Shown here one piece after another: positions 33,141 through 42,080 of a DNA stretch of 64,000 bases (the stretch's first letter is position 1; each line of letters starts with the position of its first letter). The DNA is from Candidatus Latescibacterota bacterium. Lineage in GTDB: Bacteria > JAAXHH01. The stretch spans positions 1,881,330-1,945,329 of the forward strand of contig JAJEEG010000006.1 in NCBI GenBank assembly GCA_022821085.1, written 5' to 3'. A program made the position numbers and the translations under genes. The notes below the pieces were generated by a model, which was not told the origin of the DNA, searched no databases, and saw nothing but the letters and a program-made list of their open reading frames with translations.

Positions 33141-33271
33141 AGATTGAACTTGGTTGTCTGTTCAAATCAGTCGGTAAAATTCAAGTTCTTTCGTCGAATG
33201 AACAATCAATTCCTTTAAAAAACGTTAATGCCGCAATATCAAAGACGACGAGGAAATTCGGACTAGGGTAA
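33113..33271 (+). CDS. Possible small ORF (52 aa) between the STAND and reverse transcriptase genes
   Basis: ATG 33113 opens a 52-codon frame overlapping the end of the STAND gene by 28 bp and stopping at 33271. The peptide (start MAHEGIRKIKIELGCLFKSV) has an ordinary amino-acid mix with a K-N-V-N-A-A-I-S-K-T-T-R-K-F-G-L-G end. The ribosome site is weak. It may be a real small component of the cassette, the N-terminal remnant of a longer gene, or chance. The rest of the gap up to 33358 shows nothing recognisable. Confidence 0.3.
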   Translation: MAHEGIRKIKIELGCLFKSVGKIQVLSSNEQSIPLKNVNAAISKTTRKFGLG

Positions 33272-33358
33272 GACAACTAAACACACCGTAGGACCTACAA
33301 AATCGTACATTCAGACTTCACGTACCTGGTCGCGATGTTTCCATGAAAGCATGACTAC

Positions 33359-33889
33359 ATGCAACAGACTTTAAGACCAACTCTTCAGGACCTCCGCATG
33401 GAATGTGTCCTGATGCAGGCCTGGAAGAAAACATCTTCCTATCTCCGGTCTCATAGCTGGTACGCCGATACCCTTGGGATCGATATGCAATCATTGCGCG
33501 TATCCTCGTTCTTGGGTGAATTACAGGCTCGTTTGCAGAATCCAGACCAATGGGAGCCGCAGCCTTTGAGGTTCGTTCCCGCTCCGAAGAACCAGCGATG
33601 GGAGATCGACGAGAACGGAAGATGGGGACCAGAGAAGCAGAAGAAGAAAAGGTCGAAATCAAAACCTATGAAACATAAGGACCAGAAGAAAAAGGACCGC
33701 ATCCGTCCACTCGCGCACGTTGATCTGGGAGATCAAGTTGTGGCGACTGCGATTTTGCTCTGTCTGGCGGATCGAGTTGAATCCAAGCTTGGCGACCCCC
33801 GTTTGGATGTGAAAAAGGGTAATCAGCGAAAGGAGGTCCTCGCGTACGGCCACAGGCTATTCTGCGATAAAGCCGGGAATCCGGCCTGA
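33359..33889 (+). CDS. N-terminal fragment of an RT-nitrilase protein (frameshifted from the next entry)
   Basis: A 176-residue frame carrying the N-terminal part of a UG/DRT-type reverse transcriptase: AWKKTSSYLRSHSWYADTLG, PLRFVPAPKNQRW, a Lys-rich insert (KKKRSKSKPMKHKDQKKKD), then IRPLAHVDLGDQVVATAILL and VLAYGHRLFCD. It ends at TGA 33887-33889. In the -1 frame translation continues as LRHRWGSSKLYRGYFQDYKK, which joins this part smoothly to the polymerase core in the next entry. The two frames are both open only between 33871 and 33889, so the shift must lie there. No classical X-XXY-YYZ slippery heptamer is seen, so a one-base deletion (true or assembly) is more likely than programmed frameshifting. 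Confidence 0.8.
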   Translation: MQQTLRPTLQDLRMECVLMQAWKKTSSYLRSHSWYADTLGIDMQSLRVSSFLGELQARLQNPDQWEPQPLRFVPAPKNQRWEIDENGRWGPEKQKKKRSKSKPMKHKDQKKKDRIRPLAHVDLGDQVVATAILLCLADRVESKLGDPRLDVKKGNQRKEVLAYGHRLFCDKAGNPA

Positions 33890-33912
33890 GGCATCGCTGG
33901 GGAAGCTCTAAA

Positions 33913-36900
33913 TTGTATCGTGGCTATTTCCAGGACTATAAGAAGTTTCTGAAGCGACCAAGGCGCGTAAAGAATGAATTGATGTCGCTTGAAAAAAAGG
34001 ACTTGGACGTCGCCGTAGTTCAATCCGATTTATCGAAATTCTATGATCGGGTGCGTCCCTCGATGTTGCACGAAAAACTACGGGAGTTCCAGAGATCATC
34101 AGATGAGATACCTTTCTTCGATCTCGCTGAACGTGTTTTGAATTGGCGCTGGCACTTCTCAGATAGAGACAGGGCTCTACGGTATGCCGACGCGAATGAT
34201 ATCGATGATGAATTTAGGGAGGTGGCTCTTCCACAGGGACTTGTGGCCAGTGGATTCTTCGCGAATATCGCACTTGTCGACTTTGATAAGGAACTTAAGA
34301 CAAGAATCGGTAACGAATTTGGGACAGATGAAGTGATTCTTGAAGACATCTGTTACTACGTGGACGATTTTCGTCTGACGTTGAGTTTTTCAAAGGATTT
34401 GTCGATAGATGAGAAGAACATAGAGGAATTTGTAATCAGGACATTAAAAGATCTCCTTTCTTCTTGCGCCCCAGGCCTCGAACTTTCTTGCGAAAAGACC
34501 AATGCCGCGATTGAAACCAGAGATAATCGTTTGCATGTGAAACAGTCGCAAGAAGCTACGCGGATTCAGAAACGGGCTTCCGGTGTATTTGACGCAACCC
34601 TCGGTACCGAATTGATCGGTGCCATAGAAAGCTTCTTCTACAGACAGCGGCACTACGCTACTTCGGAAATAGGGAAATTCGATGAGACTCTGGACGGGGT
34701 TCCCGACATGCCGGATGAAACGGTAGCACGCTTCGCCGCCGGGAGGATGAGACGCACATTTCGTTCCTTGCGGCCGCTTTTGCCTAATGCGGAAATTCCT
34801 GAATCCATGGACGAAGATCAGGATATCACGGAATCAGTTCCAACCTTTGCACTTACGAAATCTCAATTGGATGAAAGGGGGAGAGCTTTTTCATCATTAC
34901 TCATTGGTGAGTGGATCAGGAATCCAGGGCATGTGCGCTTGCTTCGTATTGCTCTTGATTTCTATCCCAGCCACCAGTTCCTGGATAGAGTATTACAATT
35001 GTTACGAAAAAGCTGGGAATCGACAGGGACTCGGGGGTCGAGACGGGAGATCATGCTATACTGCCTTGCGGAACTCTTTCGGGCGGGAGCGACAGAAACG
35101 GGTATGGTGCCCGACATTGAATCGGAATCGTTGCCAAATGGTATATCTGTTGAAAATGAAAAATACCATGACAGCCTCGCTAAGGAGGCCCTGGCAATTG
35201 TCTCCGCTTACATTTCGAAACGCAGATCTGTTGCGCGATTCCCCTGGTATTTAATGCAGCAGGTGTTACTCTACCTCGCCATACGGAATCAGATTCCAGA
35301 GACCGTGCTCACCACGAGTATCCGAAAAGGGGGAGATTTACTGGGCGACTACTGGAGATTTCTCAAGTTCCTTCGAGGTCGCGTTCCCGACGACCTTGAG
35401 AAGCGTTCGATATTCCTGGTAGAGACTATCACAGCATTTGGAATCCCGGAGCCAGGAAAACTTGCCTCTACCAAACGGATTTCTCGTAATTTCCTGTTAA
35501 GAGTGAATTCAATTTCACCCTTAGTCGCGAAGAAGCTTTGGACAACGGCCAGCTATGGATCAGGGAAGGATGTTAAACGACTGGCCATTCGCCTTGGGCT
35601 CGAACCGTCTGGAAACAACGGTCAGTCTATAATACCACTTGATGAGGAATCTTCAAAGAAGCAGACGTTATCCGACCTCACCCCCGATGCTGTAAATCCC
35701 TTTCATGAGGAGGAGAATCTCCTGCTACTGGCGGAATACCTACTCAGTCAAGACTCGACAGTTTTCACTGAGCCAATAGTTCCTGCCGGTATTCGGTTCT
35801 CTCTGAAGCTTCCAAGACCAAAAGGCTTTGAATTCGGTAAGATCGAAGATGATTCGATTGAACATGAGTCGATTGAGGACTATACGACTCCGTTCTTCAA
35901 TTCACCCGATTGGTGTGAAAACACAGAAGATCGCCAACGAATCAATACAGGACTTCTGCTTCGGTACGCTCTCCGAGGTTCGAACGATTTTCTATCCAAT
36001 ATTTCTATAAGTCGCAACAGGAGCTATCCGAGATATACCAAGCCAGTCTCGCACTGGGAACAGCAAAGATATGCCGGCTATCAAGGACGAGATGCGTTTG
36101 GTCCAGATTGGCTGCCAATCTCGCAGTTCACGGAAAATCTACTCTTCGATCTATTGCGCTGGCCAGGGGCGGGGGCGGGACGAGACATCGTCCCGGTCCA
36201 CGATCTACTTAGTACCGTGTCATCCCAACTGGAACACATCAGGAAGAAGAGGGGCCAGTATACATCCACAACATTTCTGGAACAGTCAGCACCATTGCAA
36301 CACCGCTCTCAAGAGGATAGACGCGATCGCGCCCTCCGCATTGGGATAGTTCAATCTGTGGTTCCCAGTTTCGAGCATTACAAAAAGCACCGTAAAGATC
36401 CAAAGCTTTGTAAGGATGAGATAAGGTCCAAATGCCGGGAACATCTGTCCGCGATAATGGCAGGAGTCTTCCAACAGTTACGTGTACGCGAGTCACATAT
36501 GAGCAGCCCTAATGAAAGTGGTATCAACCTTCTTGTATTCCCTGAACTTGCCATTCATCCTCAAGACATAGATACGTATCTACTGCCCTTTGTGCAGCAG
36601 TACCGGTGTATTGTGTTGTTAGGACAAGTTTATCACCCCAGAGACCTTCATCCAGATTCTCCGATAGTAAACAGCGCTCTCTGGATAATTCCTGACAAGA
36701 GTAGTTCAGATGGACTCCAAATCAAGCGAATCGAACAAGGGAAAGCCCATATTGCGGAGACTGAACGTAGCCTTTGCCCCACACCAATAGGATTTCGGCC
36801 TGCGCAATGGCTGATTAACTACCAATGGAGCAAAGACCCTGAGGCAGAGCGCCCACTACGTCTGACAGCCTCAATCTGCTACGACGCAACCGACTTGGCG

Positions 36901-37278
36901 CTTGCCGCGGATCTCAGTACGAGAAGCGATCTCTTTATCATCTGCGCGCTGAACAAGGATGTTGGCACGTTCGACCGAATGGCTGAAGCGATTCATTACC
37001 ATATGTTCCAGGGAGTTATCTTGGTAAACAACGGGCAGTTTGGCGGAAGCAGTTTCTTCATGCCTTTTAAGAAACCCTATGAGCGAGAAGTGTTCCACCT
37101 GCACGGACAACCACAGGCTTCGATAGCATTTGCCGAAATCGATCCCTTAAAACTGATAAAGCGTCCAAGCCAAGAATTTCGCGACAAGCCACCCAAGGGT
37201 AAATGGAAAACACCGCCTGCGGGACTCTATGGTTGCGACCGCCCGGACAGTTCTGCTAACGATCTCTACGAGGGATAG
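33913..37278 (+). CDS. UG/DRT-type reverse transcriptase core fused to C-terminal nitrilase (C-N hydrolase) domain
   Basis: A 1121-residue frame, which with the preceding fragment restores a protein of about 1306 residues. Polymerase motif A is QSDLSKFYDRV (catalytic D39), motif B ALPQGLVASGFFANIAL (105-121), and motif C YVDD (149-152, bases 34357-34368). A long helical middle follows. From about residue 806 a nitrilase domain begins (RIGIVQSVVPS), with the Glu-Lys-Cys triad apparently intact: E878 in LLVFPELAIHP, K944 probable, and C989 in ASICYDATD. An RT joined to a nitrilase is the layout of antiphage DRT type 1 (UG1), or the related UG5 group. The frame is open upstream to 33871; TTG 33913 is only a formal start. 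It lies in the hsdS-hsdR gap and is AT-rich. Confidence 0.85.
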   Translation: MYRGYFQDYKKFLKRPRRVKNELMSLEKKDLDVAVVQSDLSKFYDRVRPSMLHEKLREFQRSSDEIPFFDLAERVLNWRWHFSDRDRALRYADANDIDDEFREVALPQGLVASGFFANIALVDFDKELKTRIGNEFGTDEVILEDICYYVDDFRLTLSFSKDLSIDEKNIEEFVIRTLKDLLSSCAPGLELSCEKTNAAIETRDNRLHVKQSQEATRIQKRASGVFDATLGTELIGAIESFFYRQRHYATSEIGKFDETLDGVPDMPDETVARFAAGRMRRTFRSLRPLLPNAEIPESMDEDQDITESVPTFALTKSQLDERGRAFSSLLIGEWIRNPGHVRLLRIALDFYPSHQFLDRVLQLLRKSWESTGTRGSRREIMLYCLAELFRAGATETGMVPDIESESLPNGISVENEKYHDSLAKEALAIVSAYISKRRSVARFPWYLMQQVLLYLAIRNQIPETVLTTSIRKGGDLLGDYWRFLKFLRGRVPDDLEKRSIFLVETITAFGIPEPGKLASTKRISRNFLLRVNSISPLVAKKLWTTASYGSGKDVKRLAIRLGLEPSGNNGQSIIPLDEESSKKQTLSDLTPDAVNPFHEEENLLLLAEYLLSQDSTVFTEPIVPAGIRFSLKLPRPKGFEFGKIEDDSIEHESIEDYTTPFFNSPDWCENTEDRQRINTGLLLRYALRGSNDFLSNISISRNRSYPRYTKPVSHWEQQRYAGYQGRDAFGPDWLPISQFTENLLFDLLRWPGAGAGRDIVPVHDLLSTVSSQLEHIRKKRGQYTSTTFLEQSAPLQHRSQEDRRDRALRIGIVQSVVPSFEHYKKHRKDPKLCKDEIRSKCREHLSAIMAGVFQQLRVRESHMSSPNESGINLLVFPELAIHPQDIDTYLLPFVQQYRCIVLLGQVYHPRDLHPDSPIVNSALWIIPDKSSSDGLQIKRIEQGKAHIAETERSLCPTPIGFRPAQWLINYQWSKDPEAERPLRLTASICYDATDLALAADLSTRSDLFIICALNKDVGTFDRMAEAIHYHMFQGVILVNNGQFGGSSFFMPFKKPYEREVFHLHGQPQASIAFAEIDPLKLIKRPSQEFRDKPPKGKWKTPPAGLYGCDRPDSSANDLYEG

Positions 37279-37282
37279 TGGA

Positions 37283-37483
37283 ATGGTGGTATATCTGCCA
37301 GTAGACCCCGAGCTACTCGAACAGGCGCAACGTGTCGGAGGCGAGAAGACGAAGCAGGCCACGGTCGAAAGGGCCTTGCGGGAATTCATCGCACGGCGAG
37401 AGCAGAAACGGATTCTCGATCTGTTCGGCACACTCGAATGGGACGAGGGATACGACTACAAACGTGGTCGTGAACGCCGGTGA
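37283..37483 (+). CDS. VapB-type antitoxin, orphan
   Basis: A 66-residue protein of the VapB ribbon-helix-helix antitoxin group. The first strand is VVYLPVDPELLEQAQRVGG, followed by EKTKQATVERALREFIARREQKR, the standard helix with E-R-A-L-R-E-F, and an L-F-G-T-L-E-W-D-E-G-Y-D-Y tail that normally wraps the toxin. ATG 37283 comes 2 bp after the RT stop. No PIN-domain VapC toxin follows; the next 274 bp hold no gene. GC content is back to the host level, so it may belong to the original type I locus and mark the right edge of the cassette. It could act on a VapC elsewhere. Confidence 0.75.
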   Translation: MVVYLPVDPELLEQAQRVGGEKTKQATVERALREFIARREQKRILDLFGTLEWDEGYDYKRGRERR

Positions 37484-37617
37484 AGTTGTAGGCTGGCGCC
37501 CCGATGCGGGATAGCTTCAATTGGGGGCTTCTGAACTGCTTACTGATCCGAAATGACGCGAAAAATTCTATAAACTGATCGAAATCTTGAAGCGGAGTTT
37601 CACCGATTCTACGTTGC

Positions 37618-37654
37618 ACAAAAAACAAAAGGGGCCCTGAAAACTCAGGACCCC
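37618..37654 (-). terminator. Rho-independent terminator-like hairpin reading leftward
   Basis: On the minus strand GGGGTCCTGA and TCAGGGCCCC form a 10-bp stem (one mismatch) around GTTT, followed by TTTTGTTTTTT. On the plus strand there is no U-tract. It lies in the 274-bp gap before hsdR, yet no minus-strand gene ends here, so its purpose is unclear. Confidence 0.45.
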
Positions 37655-37757
37655 AGATGTCGACCGGGAAATGCCCAATCCTTGATGAAAACATATCCTA
37701 AAACATGAACGAAGTCAAGTCTTGATTTGGTGTCGAGACTTGCCAATTTTTGACCAG

Positions 37758-40700
37758 ATGATCCCACACATCCCCATGACTTTCGACGTTTCCGAGAAGC
37801 ACCAATCCCAGATACCGGCGCTTCAGCTCCTGGTCGCGATGGGTTATAAGCCTCTCTCCCAGGCCAGGGCTCTGATGCTTCGTGGCGACCGGCGGCGCAA
37901 CGTCATCCTCGACGACGTACTGACGGATCGGCTGTTAAGGATCAATCGCTTCACCCATCGCGGCCAGGAGTATCCCTTCGACCTCGAAGACGCCCACGAG
38001 GCGGCTAGACATCTAAAGCCATCGCCGGATCGGATCAGGGGATTGCGGGGGACCAACCAGGACCTGTACGACTTGCTGGTGCTCGGGACGACGATCACCA
38101 AGACCCTGGACGGTGATTCGAAGTCCTATTCCTTCCGGTATATCGATTGGGAGAATCCGCATAACAACGCTTGGCACGTGACCGCCGAAATGCCGGTGGA
38201 ACGCACTAGCAGCACGCAAACGCGCCGTTGCGACATCGTCGCCTTCGTCAACGGCATTCCCTTCGTAGTCATAGAGTGCAAGCGCCCGACGGAAGACCTG
38301 AAGAAGGCCGCCAGCCAACTGATCAGCTATCAATCCGAAGACAATATCCCGCAGCTGTTCCATTTGGCCCAGATCCTGCTTTCCACGAACCGGCAGACAG
38401 CGCGTTATGCGACGGTCGGTACGCAGAGAAGGTTCTGGCAGACCTGGCGGGAGGAGGCTGAGGCAGTCGAGATGGGATTGCCTTTCGACCAGGTGGAATC
38501 TTCCGACGCCGAGTCGGTTCAAGTGGAGGATAACGTAGAACCCAATGAGCAGGACAACCATCTTGATGAGCTGGACGTTGAGATCGAAGAAGAGGTGTTT
38601 TATTCGACAGATCTACCACTTCGGGACTTGGTGGACCGCCCCCTCGCGGTAGCCGAATCCGAGGCTGTGTACTCCGGGGACCTTGCCTCCGCGCGAGATC
38701 ACTTCGAAACGCGGGAAGTCCAGGAAGGTAGAGCTATCACGGCGCAGGATGAGGCGCTGTACGCCCTGTGCCGGCGCGACCGCCTACTGGATCTTGTGCG
38801 GCGGTTCACCGTGTTCGATAACGGCATCAGGAAAGTTGCGCGCCACCAGCAGTATTTCGCCGTGATCCGGGCCATGGAACGGGTCAGGCAGTTCGACCCG
38901 CAGGGGGTGCGAAAGGGCGGCGTGATCTGGCATACGCCGGGAACGGGTAAGTCGCTGACCATGGTCATGCTGGCCAAGGCGCTGGCCCTGGATCGGACGA
39001 TCCCTAATCCGCGGATCCTCATCGTCACCGATCGGGTAGATCTCGACCGACAGATCAAGGACACCTTCAAGTCCTGCGAGATGGAACCGGTCCGCGCCAC
39101 GACCGGGGCGCACCTGGTCTCGCTGATCCGCGAAAAGACGCCGCTTATCACCACCATCATCAACAAGTTCGAAAGGGCGGCGCGCATCCGGGACGCGATG
39201 GATGCAGACTCAAACGTCTTCGTGCTCGTGGACGAAAGTCACCGCACCCAGACGGGTCAATACGGAGGGTACGGGCAGTTGGCGGCCCAGATGAGGCGCA
39301 TGCTCGGTAAGGCCTGCTATCTCGGTTTTACGGGTACGCCGCTCCTGCGGCGGGAGAAGAACACCCTCGCCACCTTCGGTGGACTCATACACCAGTACGC
39401 CATCGACCAGGCGGTCAGCGACGAGGCCGTCGTGTCCCTGCTCTACGAAGGCCGGATCGTCGAACAGCAGATCACGCCCGAAACCATAGATCGCTGGTTC
39501 GAAAAGCTCAGCGAGGGCCTGAGTCCACAGCAGCAAGCGGACCTGAAGCAAAAGTATTCCCGCATGGATGCGCTGGCAAAGACCAGCCAGGTGATACGCG
39601 CCAAGGCGTTCGACATTTCGGAACACTTCCGGCGGCACTGGCGGGGCAGCGGCTTCAAGGCGCAGCTCGTCGCCCCGTCCAAGGCGGCCGCCTGCCGGTT
39701 CAAGGAGGTCCTCGACGAGATCGGCCACGTGACCAGCGAAATCATCATCTCCCCGCCCGACGACCACGAGGGGACCGAAGAGACTGATGGAGCGTCCCAG
39801 GACGTCGTGCGCGCGTTCTGGCACCGCATGATGGAGCGGTACGGCTCGGAGGGCGAGTACAACCGCCAGATCATCAAAGCGTTCAAGCAGTCGGAGAAAC
39901 CGGAAATCCTTATCGTCGTCTCCAAGCTCCTCACCGGATTCGACGCGCCCAGGAACACGGTGCTCTACGTATGCAAGTCCCTGCGCGAGCACAACCTCCT
40001 GCAGGCCATCATGCGGGTGAACCGGCTTTACGAAGAAGAAGACGGGACCGGGAAAGAGGGCGCGACCAAGAAGTTCGGATTCATCATCGATTACGAGGGT
40101 TTACTGGGCGAGCTGGACGGTGCGATGACCGCGTACAGCGCACTCGAGGGGTTCGATCCATCGGACCTTACGGGCACGATAAGCCACGTCAAGGAGGAGA
40201 TCCGTAGGCTCCAGCATCTGCACGACCGCCTCTGGGACTTGTTCAGGCCGATCAGGAACAAATCTGACATGGAAGCATTCGAGCAGTTCCTGGCAGAAGA
40301 ATCCAGGCGCCAGGACTTCTACGAACGGCTGCGCGAATTTGTTCGGTGTCTGCGAGTCTCGTTGTCGTCCGACAAGATCCACGACGTCTACGAAGAAGAC
40401 AAGATCGAAGACTTTAAACGCGACGGAGCGCGATTCCTGGAACTCCGTCGCTCGGTCCGGGTCCGCTACCAGGAGTCGGTGGACATCAGTGATTACGAAC
40501 CGGGGATACGCAGGCTACTCGACGATCACGTGGCCGCGACGCCCGCCAGGACCATCGTCGAGCCCGTCAACATCAACGACCCCGATGCCCTGAAGGCCAT
40601 TGTCGAGGAAACGACCGTTACAGACGCCTCCAAGGCCGACCGCATCGCCAGCGCCACGCGCCGGACCATCACGGAGAAGATGGAGGAGGACCCGACGTTC

Positions 40701-41156
40701 TACCTCCGATTCTCGGAACTGCTGGAAGAGACGATCAGAAATTACCGGGCAATGCGAATATCAGAGCGGGAATACCTGAACAGCATAATCTATCTGGCAG
40801 GGAAGGTGTCCCGAAAGGAAGACCAGGACGTCGAGGTACCGGAACCCGTCCGGGGCAATGACGACGGCAAGGCCTTCTACGGCGTGCTCCAGGAAGTGCT
40901 GTCGAATTCGAACGGCCAGGCAATCGATCCACTGACGATCGCCCAGGCAGCCCTGGATATCCTCGAAATTATAAGGGAAAACCTCATCGTAGACGTTTGG
41001 TCCAACGAGGTCGCGCAGAACAACATGTATAACGCCATCGACGACTACGTCTTCGACGTCCTCCGCGACCAGCAAGGCATCGTCCTCTCCGACGAACAAA
41101 TGAATGACCTTGAGCGCAGGATCATGAATCTGGCAAAGGCCCGGTTTCCCGGGTGA
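37758..41156 (+). CDS. hsdR: Type I restriction endonuclease subunit R
   Basis: A 1132-residue restriction and translocation subunit. The N-terminal nuclease has the D...E-x-K core in FVNGIPFVVIECKRP, followed by the QxxxY motif in SQLISYQ. The SF2 motor has Walker A HTPGTGKSLTMVM, DESHRTQTGQYG (motif II as D-E-S-H), FTGTPLL (motif III) and LLTGFDAP...MRVNRLY (motifs V-VI). It cleaves DNA far from the HsdS site after ATP-driven translocation. I prefer ATG 37758; 37776 is possible. Base composition matches hsdM, not hsdS or the inserted genes, which supports one ancestral operon interrupted by a cassette. The large separation from hsdM (10.4 kb) suggests it needs its own promoter. Confidence 0.96.
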   Translation: MIPHIPMTFDVSEKHQSQIPALQLLVAMGYKPLSQARALMLRGDRRRNVILDDVLTDRLLRINRFTHRGQEYPFDLEDAHEAARHLKPSPDRIRGLRGTNQDLYDLLVLGTTITKTLDGDSKSYSFRYIDWENPHNNAWHVTAEMPVERTSSTQTRRCDIVAFVNGIPFVVIECKRPTEDLKKAASQLISYQSEDNIPQLFHLAQILLSTNRQTARYATVGTQRRFWQTWREEAEAVEMGLPFDQVESSDAESVQVEDNVEPNEQDNHLDELDVEIEEEVFYSTDLPLRDLVDRPLAVAESEAVYSGDLASARDHFETREVQEGRAITAQDEALYALCRRDRLLDLVRRFTVFDNGIRKVARHQQYFAVIRAMERVRQFDPQGVRKGGVIWHTPGTGKSLTMVMLAKALALDRTIPNPRILIVTDRVDLDRQIKDTFKSCEMEPVRATTGAHLVSLIREKTPLITTIINKFERAARIRDAMDADSNVFVLVDESHRTQTGQYGGYGQLAAQMRRMLGKACYLGFTGTPLLRREKNTLATFGGLIHQYAIDQAVSDEAVVSLLYEGRIVEQQITPETIDRWFEKLSEGLSPQQQADLKQKYSRMDALAKTSQVIRAKAFDISEHFRRHWRGSGFKAQLVAPSKAAACRFKEVLDEIGHVTSEIIISPPDDHEGTEETDGASQDVVRAFWHRMMERYGSEGEYNRQIIKAFKQSEKPEILIVVSKLLTGFDAPRNTVLYVCKSLREHNLLQAIMRVNRLYEEEDGTGKEGATKKFGFIIDYEGLLGELDGAMTAYSALEGFDPSDLTGTISHVKEEIRRLQHLHDRLWDLFRPIRNKSDMEAFEQFLAEESRRQDFYERLREFVRCLRVSLSSDKIHDVYEEDKIEDFKRDGARFLELRRSVRVRYQESVDISDYEPGIRRLLDDHVAATPARTIVEPVNINDPDALKAIVEETTVTDASKADRIASATRRTITEKMEEDPTFYLRFSELLEETIRNYRAMRISEREYLNSIIYLAGKVSRKEDQDVEVPEPVRGNDDGKAFYGVLQEVLSNSNGQAIDPLTIAQAALDILEIIRENLIVDVWSNEVAQNNMYNAIDDYVFDVLRDQQGIVLSDEQMNDLERRIMNLAKARFPG

Positions 41157-41232
41157 CGGGCTGACGTGCGAGTATCAGGCGCGGCACCGCGACAATAATC
41201 CCTGCACAATTGGTAAATCCTGGGGTTCCTTC

Positions 41233-42000
41233 ATGACGCCCGAATGCCACAGGATTCAATGCGGCGAACACCGGATTGAATTCACCGTCGTGCGCCGCGA
41301 CCGGAAGACGCTGGAGATCGGTGTCGAACCGGATACGTCCGTCGTCGTCGCCGCTCCACGCGACGCGTCATTACAGGACATATTCAATAGAGTCCGAAAG
41401 CGGGCTTCGTGGATACGCCGTCAACAGCGTTTCTTCTCCCAGTTCCTGCCCAGAATCCCCGAACGTCAATTCATCGCCGGAGAAACCCACCACTATCTGG
41501 GAAGGCAGTACCGGCTCAAGGTGACGACTGTCGACCGGCCGAGGGCTGCTGCCGACCGATCGAGGACGGCCGACGACCAGCCGAGCGTCAAGATGATACG
41601 GGGTTTCATCGTGGTCCGCAGTCGGGATCCCGGGAGGAGCGATCTGACTCGCAGTCTCGTCGAAAGCTGGTACCGTGTGCGTGCTCGCACCAAACTAACG
41701 GAACGGCTCGAAGCGAACTTGGTCAGGTTCCCGGACCCGAATTCATACCGGCCGCGTGGATTGATCGTCCGGAAGATGCGCAGGCGATGGGGATCCCTTT
41801 CGGCGTCTTCGCGGCTCGTGCTCAATCGCCGGTTGATCGAAGCGCCGGTCGACGGCATTGACTACGTAATCACGCATGAACTCTGTCACTTGACTGAACC
41901 CCACCATGGCAGGGACTTCTACGAACTGCTGACTACTGCTATGCCGGATTGGGAGAAGCGTAAAGAGCGATTAGAGCGAAGTGTTGGTGGGCGGATATGA
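41233..42000 (+). CDS. YgjP-like metallopeptidase domain protein (M48/DUF45)
   Basis: A 255-residue zinc-peptidase-like protein. The C-terminal half has the full active site VITHELCHLTEPHHGRDFYELL (HExxH with the downstream His), preceded by RRRWGSLSASSRLVLNRRLI, the family's W-G-S-C/L signature. The N-terminal half is the usual DUF45 beta region. Such genes are frequent directly downstream of hsdR, as here (76 bp), and are commonly treated as part of the type I locus, though their role in it is not established. No signal peptide. Confidence 0.9.
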   Translation: MTPECHRIQCGEHRIEFTVVRRDRKTLEIGVEPDTSVVVAAPRDASLQDIFNRVRKRASWIRRQQRFFSQFLPRIPERQFIAGETHHYLGRQYRLKVTTVDRPRAAADRSRTADDQPSVKMIRGFIVVRSRDPGRSDLTRSLVESWYRVRARTKLTERLEANLVRFPDPNSYRPRGLIVRKMRRRWGSLSASSRLVLNRRLIEAPVDGIDYVITHELCHLTEPHHGRDFYELLTTAMPDWEKRKERLERSVGGRI

Positions 42001-42080
42001 GGTCAGGAAGTCGAAATGTTCAAACGCGATGAATCGGGGATCGGGCCGGCCCGTCGAATCATGCGACAGGGAGACTGCTG

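Noticed and set aside
33860-33900. Programmed -1 ribosomal frameshift in the RT gene
   Set aside because: No X-XXY-YYZ heptamer or obvious downstream stem in the 19-bp window; a one-base indel is simpler. Not fully excluded.
33359-37278. Retron, group II intron or diversity-generating retroelement RT
   Set aside because: The C-terminal nitrilase domain and the YVDD/LPQGL context fit UG/DRT RTs; no intron maturase, no msr/msd-like or template repeat was seen beside it.
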